From: Cercis canadensis
Taxonomy: Eukaryota; Streptophyta; Magnoliopsida; Fabales; Fabaceae
DNA length: 64,000 nt
NCBI GenBank assembly: GCA_003255065.1
Contig: QAOA01003433.1
Coordinates: 70,743-134,742, forward strand
Reading direction: 5' to 3'
Made by a program: the position numbers and the translations under genes. This document shows, one piece after another, positions 1-10,491 of the stretch (position 1 is its first letter; each line of letters opens with the position of its first letter). The notes beneath the pieces were generated by a model. The model had not been told where the DNA came from and searched no databases. It was given only the letters and a program-made list of their open reading frames with translations.

Positions 1-57
<57 letters not shown>
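1..57. repeat. poly(A) run at window start
   Basis: Uninterrupted run of A of about 57 bases at the very edge. It could be a genomic homopolymer, the tail of a retroposed sequence, or a low-quality contig end. Nothing else can be read from it. Confidence 0.9.
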
Positions 58-59
<2 letters not shown>

Positions 60-81
60 ATCAATCAGATTTTTATTTTAG

Positions 82-333
82 GTGTGTTCTCAGGTTAGCA
101 ACTGCTGCTGCTTGACTCACAAGACCTCTCGCTTCAATGAGGACAAGTGCAATGCTACCTTTAACATCGATGTCAAGTTGTACTTCAGGATTTGCTTCAG
201 TCTCGGGGATTTGACATCCGGGCATTACCATCCTAAAGCTACATGTGAACTCAAGCTTCCATTGAGTTCTAATACAACCATAGTCACTGGGTTTCAATCC
301 ACTAAGTACGATGCCTTGTTCTTCCGAGCATGA
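82..333 (+). CDS. Last exon of an NHL/LEA_2-like (NDR1/HIN1-like) protein, partial
   Basis: An open frame follows a good splice acceptor (T-rich tract then AG at 80-81) and ends at TGA 331-333. It has no credible ATG, so it reads as a 3' exon whose upstream exons lie outside the window. The 84 codons contain a cysteine-rich start, a beta-strand-like middle (NIDVKLYFRI) and a C-terminal block (HYHPKATCELKLPL, then FQSTKYDALF). These resemble the end of LEA_2 domains in membrane-anchored NHL proteins linked to defence and stress, where a small Cys/Thr-Lys-Cys-Asp motif near the end is usual. Here that last Cys is Tyr. The antisense frame of similar length has no recognisable domain. Family assignment is by eye and moderate; the gene could be a pseudogene. 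Confidence 0.45.
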   Translation: MCSQVSNCCCLTHKTSRFNEDKCNATFNIDVKLYFRICFSLGDLTSGHYHPKATCELKLPLSSNTTIVTGFQSTKYDALFFRA

Positions 334-344
334 GCTAGACACAC

Positions 345-1446
345 ACGCACCTTTATATTTTCTTATTTTATTTGGATCCTTTACACAACTTATAATTATT
401 TTTTACTTTGTCATTTTTATGGTTGTATCTGATTATTGATCATTGTCATTAATTTCATTATTTGAGCTTGTGTAGTATGTCTACACCGTAATATGATTAC
501 TCTATAAATCATTTGGTCTTTGAAATAATCTGGTCGCCTTTCTTATATTTATTCATTGAGGTGATATATGTAGAAAACCCACTCTACTGCTAAATTTATC
601 AGTTTATTGTAGTGCAAGACATGTTCTTGGTGGGTAAACATACAATTATGATTTTGAGGGAAAAACGAATTACCTTACAACTTTTTCTACAGAAAGTAAA
701 ATATAGATGACACATGTAGAAATTTATCTTTGTGGCTGATCAAATCTAGAACATTATAAACTCTTATCTTTGCGTTTTGGATCAATACCTCTTTCTTCTT
801 CTTCTTCATCCTTGTCAAGAGGATCTGCCACTCTTCTCTATCATTGTTTAGAAAGTGGTAAAGGAAAGAGATTGAGGCTAGGCAAATAGAGTCTAACCTG
901 TTCTAATTTATGTAGGAAGAGTCTAACTTGTTCAGATTATATATGTTATCACATTTATAAATGTATAGAAATCAATACACAATACGATTAAGAATTTAAA
1001 TAACTATTTGATTGGCTTTTTTTAACTGTTTAATATTTTATTTGTTTTTACTATTATAATATAAATTCCATTTTATAAAGCTATGAAGTTTAATTTGCAT
1101 GTAAAAGCATTGACCTTCGTAAATGGGTTCTATTGAATTTGTAAACAAAATAGAATATATTGAAGTTAATCAACAGTTTAGTTATATATAGTAAACTTGT
1201 CTAGAATAAATTTTGAGAAGGTTATTTGAACACAAAAATTATACGATGAGAATATATTTGAATAAAAAGCCATAATAGGATAAAATTTTTTTTATTGAGG
1301 ATTGACTTTGGTATGGTTGTTCCAAAGCTTTAGAAGGAACTTCAAAGAAGTGCATACTATAGTCTCAAAATTGAAATAAAAAAATAGAATACATGAAACC
1401 TCAATATAAAATGATTACTTTGTTCTTATTTCTAAACCAAACAATG
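345..1446. other. Non-coding AT-rich spacer
   Basis: No open frame with recognisable content and no structured repeat seen. It presumably holds the 3' flank of the plus-strand exon ending at 333 and the 3' flank of the minus-strand B3 relic that ends at 1447. Confidence 0.6.
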
Positions 1447-1722
1447 TTATTCAATGACAATAACATTGTCTACAAAACTAGTAAAACGAATAACTCTTCC
1501 TTCGACATGTTCAAAGAGTATCGCATCCTTCTTTTCAATGTGATTGTCTTCCATGAATTTACCAAGCCCTTCACCAAACTTTACAGTGATAAATACTTCT
1601 TTAGGTACATACATGATTCGAACCTTCCAAACTTTTTCGTTCATTCGAGTAGTCATATGTCATGTTGTCTTCCCATCCAACATGAATTCATTCCAAAACT
1701 TAAATGGAATAGACTACCATAG
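1447..1722 (-). pseudogene. B3 DNA-binding domain (REM type), relic
   Basis: On the minus strand the frame reads as a B3 fold: a start like FKFWNEFML, the core VWKVRI, then KFGEGLGKFMEDNHIE, an acidic turn (KKDAILFEH) and a closing strand ending VIVIE before the stop. B3/REM proteins are plant transcription factors, often with several B3 repeats, that bind DNA through this seven-strand barrel. The usual position between the first strand and the VWKV core holds an in-frame TGA near 1658, so the copy is broken or the frame starts after an intron. A matching B3 relic on the same strand at 6397-6650 suggests one multi-B3 gene split by insertions. B3 identity fairly sure, functional status probably dead. 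Confidence 0.6.
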
Positions 1723-1859
1723 AAGAAAAGAAAAACAAATTGCTCAAAGTCATAAACAATATATGAAACATAAAAATAAAAATAACAAAGAATATGATTT
1801 TGACCATAATTCCTGTAGCGAGGATATCACGGGTAATTTGAACCATAAAAAGCAATTGA

Positions 1860-1973
1860 TTAAGGATGATTAGCTCTCTCCTCCACAGGTAGGATAAAGG
1901 GGATGACATTCCTTGGTTCCTCTTCATTAACACGTTGCATTCTAGTCTTCACCATGATTTCAGATGTCTTGGT
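1860..1973 (-). pseudogene. Possible exon between the two B3 relics
   Basis: A short open stretch with protein-like composition, including MVKTRMQRVNEEEPRN and a stop at 1860-1862. It lies just upstream (in minus orientation) of the B3 relic at 1447-1722. It resembles the charged linkers found between B3 repeats but has no domain of its own. Could be chance. Confidence 0.25.
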
Positions 1974-2777
1974 TTAAAAAATAATAATAACGATATTAAA
2001 AAGTTGGTAATATACACAATATTAAAACTAAACCCCATTTTTTGTAATTAATTTTCAAAAATTTTATTTTCTAATTATGTTTATGCTAGTTTAAAAGCAA
2101 GAACTAACTATAGCACTATCAAAAGGATCAAATTCCGTGACTGCATTTGTAGAACAAGTGAGTTTAATTTTGTTTGTCTCTTTTACTGGTCCCTATCTCT
2201 TTCTTCTGCCACTCAACTTCTGAATAGTCACCACTACCATGTTTTTTTTTTTTTTTGTCTGAATATTATGTTCAAGTCCATACTTACCCCACACAAAGAA
2301 TGTATAAACAACATTATATTGTGTGTGTGCATGCATGTAAAAATTATGTGCCTACCTCTACTGACCCCATAAGATTTTATTAGTATACTAATTAAGAATC
2401 ACATTATATGTTAAATGATTCAATAAGCGGGTGGTAGACATAAGCTAAACATCATAATAATGATATTGATATGACATTATCTTGAGAGTTGCAATGAGAA
2501 TAATCACTTTAAAGAATATGTCCTCCATGTTCAATGGCTTATATACCAAATTCTTTCAAAAAAAATAATACCAATCAAATAAAGGTATAACATAATTAAA
2601 CATTGATATCATTGGTCAAAAAATATGTATAAGATTTTGAGGATAGGTTACCTACTGTCTATAGAGTATGGCATGTGAGGTTCAAAGAAGAAGGTTGTAA
2701 TCACATGCTACCACGACTCAATAAAACATTTTTTTTTAACTACACCTAAATTTAAACTTTTGGTAAATTATTGTTAG

Positions 2778-2780
<3 letters not shown>
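1974..2780. other. AT-rich spacer
   Basis: No coding signal recognised; holds a T-homopolymer near 2242 and short A/T tracts only. Plausibly intron of the disrupted B3 gene. Confidence 0.5.

Positions 2781-2814
<34 letters not shown>
2781..2814. repeat. (AT)n microsatellite, left flank of MITE
   Basis: Pure AT dinucleotide run directly abutting the left end of the foldback element at 2815. The right end of the element abuts another dinucleotide tract, so the element appears to have entered a TA-rich simple repeat. Confidence 0.95.
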
Positions 2815-2817
<3 letters not shown>

Positions 2818-3178
2818 TAAAACCCTTTTTTAGTCCTTGAAAAATACAGCTACTGACAAATTTGTCCTCAAAAAATTTTCAATGACAAATTGGTCATTGA
2901 ATTATTATTTTGCTGACAAATTAGTTCTCTGGTAGGCAATATCAGTGAAAAGAAAAGGAGGACTTGAATGAGAAAAGGAGGGCTTAAACATAGCTAGGCA
3001 AGATCAGTGAAAAAAATTAGGAAAGAAGTCTACAGGGGTCTAGAACTTTTCTCATTAAAGTACCAGATGACTAATTTGTCAGACAGAATAATAATTCAAG
3101 GACCAATTTGTCACTGAAAATTTTTGGAAGACGATATTGTCAATAGCTGCATTTTTCAATGACTAAAAAAAGGTTTTA

Positions 3179-3181
<3 letters not shown>
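2815..3181. mobile_element. Foldback MITE with long terminal inverted repeats
   Basis: About 367 bp. The left end (GAGTAAAACC, then TTTTAGTCCTTG) reads again in inverted form at the right end (GACTAAAAAAAGG, then GGTTTTACTC). The inverted homology extends about 110 bp inwards on each side, including the tracts GACAAATTTGTC and GACAAATTGGTC and an inverted pair around AATTATTATT. There is no coding capacity. Long imperfect arms with a short unique centre fit a Mutator-like or foldback MITE. No target duplication can be read because both flanks are simple repeats. Confidence 0.8.

Positions 3182-3229
<48 letters not shown>
3181..3229. repeat. Compound (CT)n(AT)n(AC)n microsatellite
   Basis: Consecutive CT, TA and CA dinucleotide blocks directly right of the MITE. 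Such compound tracts are prone to slippage. Confidence 0.95.
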
Positions 3230-3230
<1 letters not shown>

Positions 3231-3680
3231 TACCTAGCTGAATCTATATATGTAAGTCTTTAAATTCTGAACCTTATACATTTCTGGTTATTTTAGGTTC
3301 TTTTTTTGTGGACACGCATAGACAATAATGCATAAAATTTTATATGTTCTAAAAGTTTAGGAGTACGGATAATAAAAGGTAAATGTCATTTTATCTTCCC
3401 AAAGCATATAGCTTTACATGCATAGAGAATAGTGAAAAAGGAATGGTGTTACATGTATGCCATTGGATTAAGTTGCTACATGCATATATAGTCAATCACA
3501 GGAACCTTATCATAGCACATATTATACCCACCTAACACTTGTCACCACATTTTAGTTTTGTACCCATCTATATACTACCTAGCTAACTTTATATCTATAG
3601 TCCATTTTAAAATCTAAACCTTATGCCTTATGGCAATTTTAGTCACTTTTTTTCATGGGCATGGGACCATTACACACGTA
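3228..3680. repeat. Diverged direct repeat pair
   Basis: The stretch beginning ACTACCTAGCTGAATC near 3229 recurs near 3574 as ACTACCTAGCTAACTT, followed in both by a matching order of words (AAACCTTAT or GAACCTTAT, ATTTTAG, TTTTTTT, a CATGG/CACGC run). Unit spacing is about 345 bp. An old tandem duplication of non-coding DNA. Confidence 0.5.
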
Positions 3681-3899
3681 GATAGTTATTGCAAAATTCG
3701 TTAATAAATCAAGGTAATAATTGGTGTATCCTACAAATTTCTTCTAAATTCAATCGAGAGGCTATGGTAGTCGGTTGTATAAACTTTTATACCAATTGAT
3801 GACCAAATTTGAATTTGAATTCTAAATTAATTGAATTTCCTATTTAATATACTAAAAAATAAATATCTACAGGATTGAAATGGTTTTTGATATGTGCTT

Positions 3900-5310
3900 A
3901 TTTTGCCTTTAAGTTCCATGTTTTATCAATGGATTCTTACTTAGATTTGAGCAAATTCACATTAAACATGACACTTAACTCATATATTTGTGTTATCAAG
4001 TGTTTCTCTGGTTGACCAAGTGAAAGGAAGAGTTTTAGGAATTTTTGGAGCAAAAGAGCAAGGGAATTAGAAGAATTCAAAGTCCAGACAGGGGACACGG
4101 CCATGACATACCCGTGTCCATGCCCGTGTCTAGCATCTAGAGAGCCTTCCTCCAGTTTACTGAGAAATGGCCAGGATCTGTGAAGAACACGCCCGTGTTG
4201 AGGTCGTGTCCTCAGTCCAGAGACAACCCAGAGATGAACACGCCCCCTGCTAGAGAGACACGGCCATGTTGAGGTGAACACGGTCTAAAGAAGAGGTAAC
4301 ACAGCTGTGTTGGGTGCCGTGTTTTCAGTCCAGAAAAGGCAACTTAAGTGACACGCCCAACAACCATAAGTGAACACAACCATGTCAAGGCCGTGTTTGA
4401 GCTTCTGAAGGAGAAACCCTAGAATTTGAAGCAGTATATATTTGAACCTAAAAGGGAAAGCAGGAATCATCTTTTGGACAATCAAACATTTAGGGCTCTG
4501 GGGAGACACCAGAAGGCAAGTGCGGTAGGAGCACTTTTGAGGCTTGGAGAAGATCAAGATAGAAGATCAACCCCTTGAAATAATTCATGAGAATGAGTTT
4601 TTCTGATTCTATCTTGTCTTCTCTGTATTTTGTTGATTCAGATTTTATCATGAACTAATTTGTAAAGGTTTAGATAAGATAAACCCTAAAAACTACATCT
4701 GTACTCTTCTCCCTTTGATTTAATGTGAATATACCTTTCATTTCTTAGAATTGTCTATGATTATCATTTGTGTTGAGTTGATGAAGCTAGCCATTGATTT
4801 AACGTCAGATTTCAGTTTATAGATTGAGAAATTGTAAATTGAACAAGATCACTTGTAGGCAATGAGATTTGCTTGGAATCACTAGAGATAGGGTTCACAT
4901 AAGTCTTCTGATTTGAGTCAATGTACTAAGGGAATTCACAAAACACAAACTAATGCATTCTTGGGGGTTTTGATTAGGAAGAGATTTCAATCAATCAACC
5001 TAGGAATAGATGTCTTATTGCTTGAGAAAAATTAAGGCATAATTCAGGAATTTCCATCAGTCTAAGTAAAGAATTGGTGATTATTGAGTTAAAGATGAAA
5101 GTGCAATGTTAGATTCTAGGGGGGTTCCTATCTAGACCTATCCTTCTCGATTGATAAATCTATCAAATTCATTCTTTATTATCTTATTGTCTTGTTTATA
5201 TTAGTTTATATTAATTAGTTACTTTATCAAACCACAATTCTGAGATTAGATAATAGAAAAAGGATTACTACTAATAGCTATAGTTCCTCGTGGGAATCAA
5301 GGATCATAAT
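3900..5310. mobile_element. Decayed gypsy-type LTR (solo or truncated)
   Basis: Non-coding block with the texture of a long plant gypsy LTR. At 4080-4400 there are repeated GC-rich palindromic words of the type ACACGGCCATGTT and CCCGTGT, alternating with AT-rich DNA. Next comes a segment rich in ATTGATTT-like words. A terminal stretch near 5270-5300 (ATAGCTATAGTTCCTCG) resembles the 3' portion of such LTRs just ahead of the primer site. No primer-binding site, gag or pol is next to it, so it is a solo LTR or a fragment. Exact ends and target duplication were not found. Lineage (Athila/Tat or other) is a guess. Confidence 0.45.
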
Positions 5311-6396
5311 TTTAAAATTGGAAAGCAAAAATGTTGTTTGATAGCATGTCCACACACACTTGTCACTATTTATTAAATTTGAATCCTTGTGTGTAAAAAT
5401 TAAAATATGTCAAAAAAAAGGTAATTTAAATTTGGTATTTACACAATTACTTTTAATTTTTGAGATATAAATACTTGACATTATAAATAATTTTTTCAAT
5501 ACTTTTGATAGGAGGAAATTCCCATAGATTTGGTTGTTTTACTCAATTGATCACCTCTAGTGTATCCATGAGATTTGTTTCCTTAATTAGCTTCATATTC
5601 AAATTATGTTACATTTTCGTAAAAATTTCTTCTCATAATTAACTTATGTGAAATATATTTTCACACTATAATCTAAAATATGATTCATGACTATAACATA
5701 ATAGGCTTCAAGTCCTTTTCATGAAGGCTGTTTGGTTCTCTCCTATAGATGTTATGTGTGACGCCAAATATTAAAACAAATAGTTTCTATTATAGTATTG
5801 TCAACTAAATATTAATTAGGTGTATGTTTATTATTTATATATCCATGATAAACACGTTTTGCCTTTCCACCACTATAATTTTATACCCAAATTGAAAATA
5901 AAAGAGTTCAAGATATTTTTTTATTTAATATTTGGCATAATGCAACTCTGTGAAAGCAACCTCCCAATTCAAATTTATACTTGTCAACTCCTCACACACA
6001 ATCACACATGCATGGATATTACGTGCCCTTGTTTTATACTACATTTTTTCATTACAAATGGTTCAAAGATATGGATGAGGATCAAATGGTTCACATCATT
6101 AATTCTTTCAATCAGTTTTTTTTTATTCAAATTAATATAAGATACTACATATGTGTAATAGACACTTAAAATTGGTAGCACCTTATTTTTTATTAGTACT
6201 CCCGATTTCAATTTACGTGAGTTCACTCTATATTGACAATTTAATACCTACATTTTTATATAATAACAAAGGAGTATGTAAATATATTAGTTCCACATAA
6301 AATTCCATTATGTAGACAATGTCGATTGATTTAGAAATAATGATTCCAACTCATTATAAATTAAACCACTAATCAGTTTAATTAGCACATCAATGA
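5311..6396. other. AT-rich spacer with a word repeated at 7.74 kb
   Basis: No gene recognised. Around 5480-5527 a stretch of about 48 bp (ending GATAGGAGGAAATTCCCA) recurs at 7724-7771, just inside the 5' end of the Helitron relic. The frame at 5820-6140 has no protein-like features. Confidence 0.4.
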
Positions 6397-6650
6397 TTAA
6401 TAATTTCGGATAATTGAAAATAGAAGGGTCTTGTAATCTTTCACTTCGAAAAAAACAGCATCTCAAATGTTCAAATTGTTTTCTTCCATGAAAGTCTGCA
6501 TTCCAAATCGAAGGGAGACACCATAGCCAAGGAGCTTATGATCACACCAATAGTACACAACCCATTTTTGTCCCCAAATTACTGTTCTTGATTCCAACTC
6601 TAAGACACCCCATATCTCCTTCATGTATGCCCTTGAAATCTAATATGGCA
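6397..6650 (-). pseudogene. Second B3 DNA-binding domain relic
   Basis: The minus-strand frame reads MKEIWGVLELES, then GYGVSLRFGMQTFMEENNL, then an in-frame TGA, then DAVFFEVKDYKTLLFSII to the stop at 6397-6399. The order (core W-x-V, then F-x-x-F-M-E-x-N-x-L, then D-x-x-F-F-E) matches the B3 relic at 1447-1722, where the same positions read FGEGLGKFMEDNHIE and DAILFE. The TGA sits where B3 proteins usually have Gly, so a single base change broke it. Upstream on the same strand lies a promoter and a short ATG exon (7114-7355). The likely reading is one REM-type gene, now dismembered. Confidence 0.5.
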
Positions 6651-7113
6651 CAAACTAAATTCTAAAAAAATATGGATAGATTAATATTCTCAATCTTTAG
6701 CATAATTCAAGCATGCAATAGTCAAAGTATCATCAAGGTAGTCTCTAATACTCACCATTGATTTGCTTGCCATAACTTGTTATGTGATTTGCACAACAAA
6801 ACAATCTTGCATGCTAGTCATATTTTTTGTCGCACGAAAAGCATTGCTATATGGATTCAGCCGGGGTTCAAACGTATCGATGTGGTATGGATGTTTTCAC
6901 ATCATCTTCTTAGTCATAGATCTTGTCAAAACCATATCTACATAAAAAATACAAGACGATATAAATATTAGTTGTACTTATTCCCTACAAAATTAGAAAT
7001 ATGTATACTCTAAGATATTTAAACACACTCTGTATTGCAACCCCTCCAAGAATTGGTATATGTATGCTAGCCAAGATTGGAAAGGAGAAGGAGATCAAAA
7101 AAATGAGACACAC
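6651..7113. other. Spacer, probably intron of the B3 relic gene
   Basis: Short frames on the plus strand here have no recognisable domain. The position between the minus-strand ATG exon (7114-7155) and the B3 relic (6397-6650) fits an intron. Confidence 0.35.
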
Positions 7114-7355
7114 CTGAGCAATATAAACCAATTGTTAAAGTAACCATCCTTCCTCCTACCCAAGAAGAAAAAGAGAAATAAAAAAATGGAGGGAAACAAA
7201 AAAATAAGCTTGCAACCAACCAAGAATTTCAACAAAAAAGAAACATACCTCAATACTGTTGGAACGAATTGGCAGTAACCAGCTTACTAAAGCCTGGGGT
7301 GGCGTGAGAGTGGTGTTAAAATAAACCACATTAGGGTGCTATTTATATAGGGATA
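7114..7355 (-). promoter_or_regulatory. Minus-strand promoter, non-coding exon 1 and ATG exon 2
   Basis: A TATA box (CTATATAAAT) lies at 7341-7350. Downstream on the minus strand is a leader that ends at a good donor (TTGAG then GTATG) at 7249. A second exon runs 7155-7114 after an AG acceptor, contains ATG at 7147-7145 (MVTLTIGLYCS) and ends in a GT donor. The arrangement of TATA, non-coding exon, intron and short coding exon is a normal plant gene start. It points towards the B3 relic at 6397-6650 and could be its promoter. It lies about 520 bp inside a Helitron 5' end, so the gene may have been carried by that Helitron. Confidence 0.4.
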
Positions 7356-7699
7356 TGGGGCAAGGGAAAGGTAACCCTAATTTTGATTCCAAAATAGTAA
7401 TTAAATAATTATTCTGTGTCATCAATTTATAAGAGTATTTGCCATAATTAAATAGAATAATATTTCCTTGATTGACTTTTTCTGTGAAGGGTGACATCAT
7501 TAATCCCACAAATTTGGTAAATTTGTCAAATTCACCTTGATAATTTCGGTTACTACTTTTGATTGCAAATCAAGCAATCAATTGCAAATTTGTAAGTTAA
7601 CAATTTTTTTGTTTTAATTTATTTTCAAATAATAATATGTGAGTAAATATAAATAAGGAAGTAATTTAAAGACATTAATATTCAATTGTTTTTATTTTT

Positions 7700-7871
7700 A
7701 TTTTTTAGACACACATAATTAACATTGTAAATTATTTTTTAAATACTTTTGATAGGAGGAAATTCCCACAACATGCCACTTGTCATCACCTAGATAGAGA
7801 CACTTGTCAACTCTACATTATGTACTCTATTTTTAATATTATATGGATACTACTTTTAATATATATAAAGA
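7700..7871 (-). mobile_element. 5' terminal segment of a minus-strand Helitron
   Basis: Read on the minus strand from 7871, the sequence starts TC, then TTTATATATATTAAAAGTAG, followed by GTTGACAAGTGTC (about 7798-7811) and GATGACAAGTGGCA. The same pattern (TC, AT-rich, AAAAGTAG, then a TTGACANGTG word) marks the 5' ends at 27452 and near 35026. The element would extend leftwards; its 3' hairpin end was not found. Confidence 0.5.
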
Positions 7872-7879
7872 TATAAAGA

Positions 7880-10491
7880 CTAGTACTATTCCTAGGCCGA
7901 TGCGCGGGCCGCTGGGCGGGCGTGGGACCCATGCAACAATATGTGTGATAAAATTTATGTGATAATAGAAGCCTAAATTATATAAATCTATTATATGTAA
8001 TATACCAATTATGGATTTCATTTGTTGAACCATAGATCTAATATATTAAAAGTATCAATCATGAATCTGTAGAAAATTTAAAAAATGCATTAAACTAATA
8101 TATATTGAGATAATGCTATATTAAAATTACCTATGGTGTATGATTAGGGCTAGGGCTGCTAGCGTCTTCATCTAAGTCTTTACGAACTTGCTCTGATCCT
8201 AGAAATATAACATTTGTATAATTAGAATATATAAGATTAAATCTTTAGAGTTTATATGTTTATTTACAAACAGATATGTTTCAATTTATGTCATACCTCT
8301 TCAAGTGATTTTATGGAACATCTCTTTGAAGACAACATTTATGGTGCTTGTTGTGGAACTCCCATTTGTATTGATCACCAAAACTTTGAGGTCACTCCTT
8401 ATTCGAACCCTTGAAAAAGCCATATAAAGTTGTTCATGACTGAAGACTGGTTTTAGTAGATATAACCCAACATGCGACAATGATTGGCCTTGACTTTTAT
8501 TTATTGACATGACAAAGCAACCTACAGGGGAAATTGTGTTTTTTGTAGTCTAAAAGGCATCAGAGGGTATCAAGTTCATCCTTGGAATGAAAACCTTTGC
8601 TCATATTTTATTAGAAATAACTTTTCCTTCCATCACATATCTCCCAAGTTGGGTGATGATCAGTCTTATTTCATTGCACAATCTATTCCGCTGATCTATG
8701 TTCCTTAATAACATGACAGATACGTCCAGCTTCAGTACAAACATGTGGTTTGGAAGGCCGGATGAGGTGATATTATTTAGGAATTCAAGTGTATGGATAT
8801 CGTCTAGTATCTTTCCCCATGATTTGTACATATTGTTTGAACTCAAATAAATCTTTTCATCTCCAGGTAATAAGGAAACCATATAATCATTGATTTTTTT
8901 TCACGACGTCTAGTGTAGGGACAATGATTGCTCTTTCTTGGAAATATTTTAGATCTTGCATGTTTGTCATGAATCTAGGATAAGTTGAGTTCATTATATC
9001 ATGAATTGGATCATCACCACAATGTATGGAGATGTCATATGGTACCTAAATAATAGCTTCACCATCATTCGTATCTCCTACTTCACCATCATTAACCTTC
9101 AATAACCAATTGGAGAACTCATTCAATCCTACTGTGTAGGGATCTGTAGATCTTATTTCTAATCTTATATTTTTTGTTAGGTTCAAGACCTACACTTATT
9201 TGACAAAAAAAAATATGTATGAAAGATCATAATATGTTAATGTTATCCATAATAAAGTTTAAATCAAAATTAGCACCTAAAAATATTTCCACAAGTAGGA
9301 AGAGTTGATAACAGCATCAATATCTTGTCTACTACTACTAGGTATCACTGGGAGTATCTATCTAAAGTCCCCACCTAGTACCACAACCTTATCCCCAAAT
9401 GGCGTATGTGCGGCTTCTATGTCTATATACTTCAATATATCTTTAAGAGTTCTGTCAAGTGCCTCAACATAATGTTTATACGTCATAGGGGCCTTGTCCC
9501 AAATAATTAACTTTGCAGCAACAAGTAGTTTTGTTGGGAAGGCTTGGTTTTATGTTACAAAATGTATCCTCATTGACATTCAAAGGGATGCAAAATCTGG
9601 AATATGTCGTTCTACCACCAGGAAAGAAAATGGATGCGATACCACTTGAAATCACTCTTAGCACTAAGTTGCATCTGGAACGTAGAGCAGTAGATAGTGT
9701 TTTATAGACAAATGTCTTTCCGATTACACCGTAACCATATAGAAAGAATTGACCATCATTGTCAAAGGAAACAGTTGTCATGATTTTTTCATACACAATC
9801 TTATACTCATCTGTAAGTCTTGAGATTAATTTCATGTGTTCTTGTGCTAGCTTATCTCTGTCACAGGTGGCGTCATCATAAATCAGTCTATTTTATCCAA
9901 ATGAACTACTGAAATTTGTTGCCAATGATATGGGTGGGTAATCACGTAGGCTCTTGTCATAATTCTGTAACAACTTTTCTATTTTTACTAGTGTGTGCTC
10001 TTTAACCTCATCATTACCCATACTCAGTCCTGTAAGAAATTCAAACAGGGAAAGTGTCATTTTATTTGCATGGTTAATTTTATATTATTGCATTATAGAT
10101 TACTACCTCACAAAATATATTATATAATTATCATATTGATATCCATATCTATTTTATTATTAATTGTATCAAATATATTTATTTCATATTTTCATAACAT
10201 TATAAGTTTTACCGGGATTATTGAATAGTTTTTGCCGCCTATGGATGATAACATAAGACATCAATTTTCATATCTCTTCTTAGACCAAATCTCGTCTATT
10301 TATACTGTTTGACATTAGGAGCGTGACAAATAGGCCCCTTAAATAATGGTCAAAGCTCCATGCGCTTGCTTCTTTTATACTTTCTATAAATTCATTATCA
10401 TCATCGAGAAGACCAATTGCATAGCATGCTATTTTAAATGTAGCATGGACAACCTCATTAATTGTCCTAATGTCTTCATAGCATGTGCATC
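7880..10491 (-). mobile_element. Helitron H1, 5'-truncated
   Basis: The 3' end is at 7880: on the minus strand the sequence closes ...AGTACTAG followed by T, with a GC-rich terminal block (7891-7910) equivalent to the H2 hairpin. The stem has decayed (CCTAGGC against GCGCGGG). The rest is a diverged copy of the H2 helicase half. Homology to H2 stops at about 10491, within the segment encoding the linker between Rep and helicase. The Rep half and 5' end are missing here. Confidence 0.75.
8131..10491 (-). pseudogene. Helitron PIF1-like helicase, H1 copy (broken)
   Basis: Pieces read in order on the minus strand. The linker segment is near 10346-10491 (antisense of GLLDDDNEF-like). The ATPase N-part at 9476-9835 has a damaged Walker A (GYGVIGKT where H2 and H3 have GYGGTGK). 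The middle is at 8601-9180 with LPGDEKIYLSS and VMLLRNIDQRN. The last helicase block is at 8301-8510 (SHVGLYLLKPVFS, AFSRVR). A final acidic exon follows an AG near 8200 and ends in TAG at 8131-8133 (DLDEDASSPSPN). In active elements this SF1B helicase unwinds DNA during rolling-circle transposition. Several frameshifts separate the pieces, so it is dead. Confidence 0.75.

Noticed and set aside
4080..4400. Regular GC-rich repeats resembling a CRISPR or minisatellite
   Set aside because: Units are short, irregularly spaced palindromic words typical of plant LTRs; no spacers of constant length.
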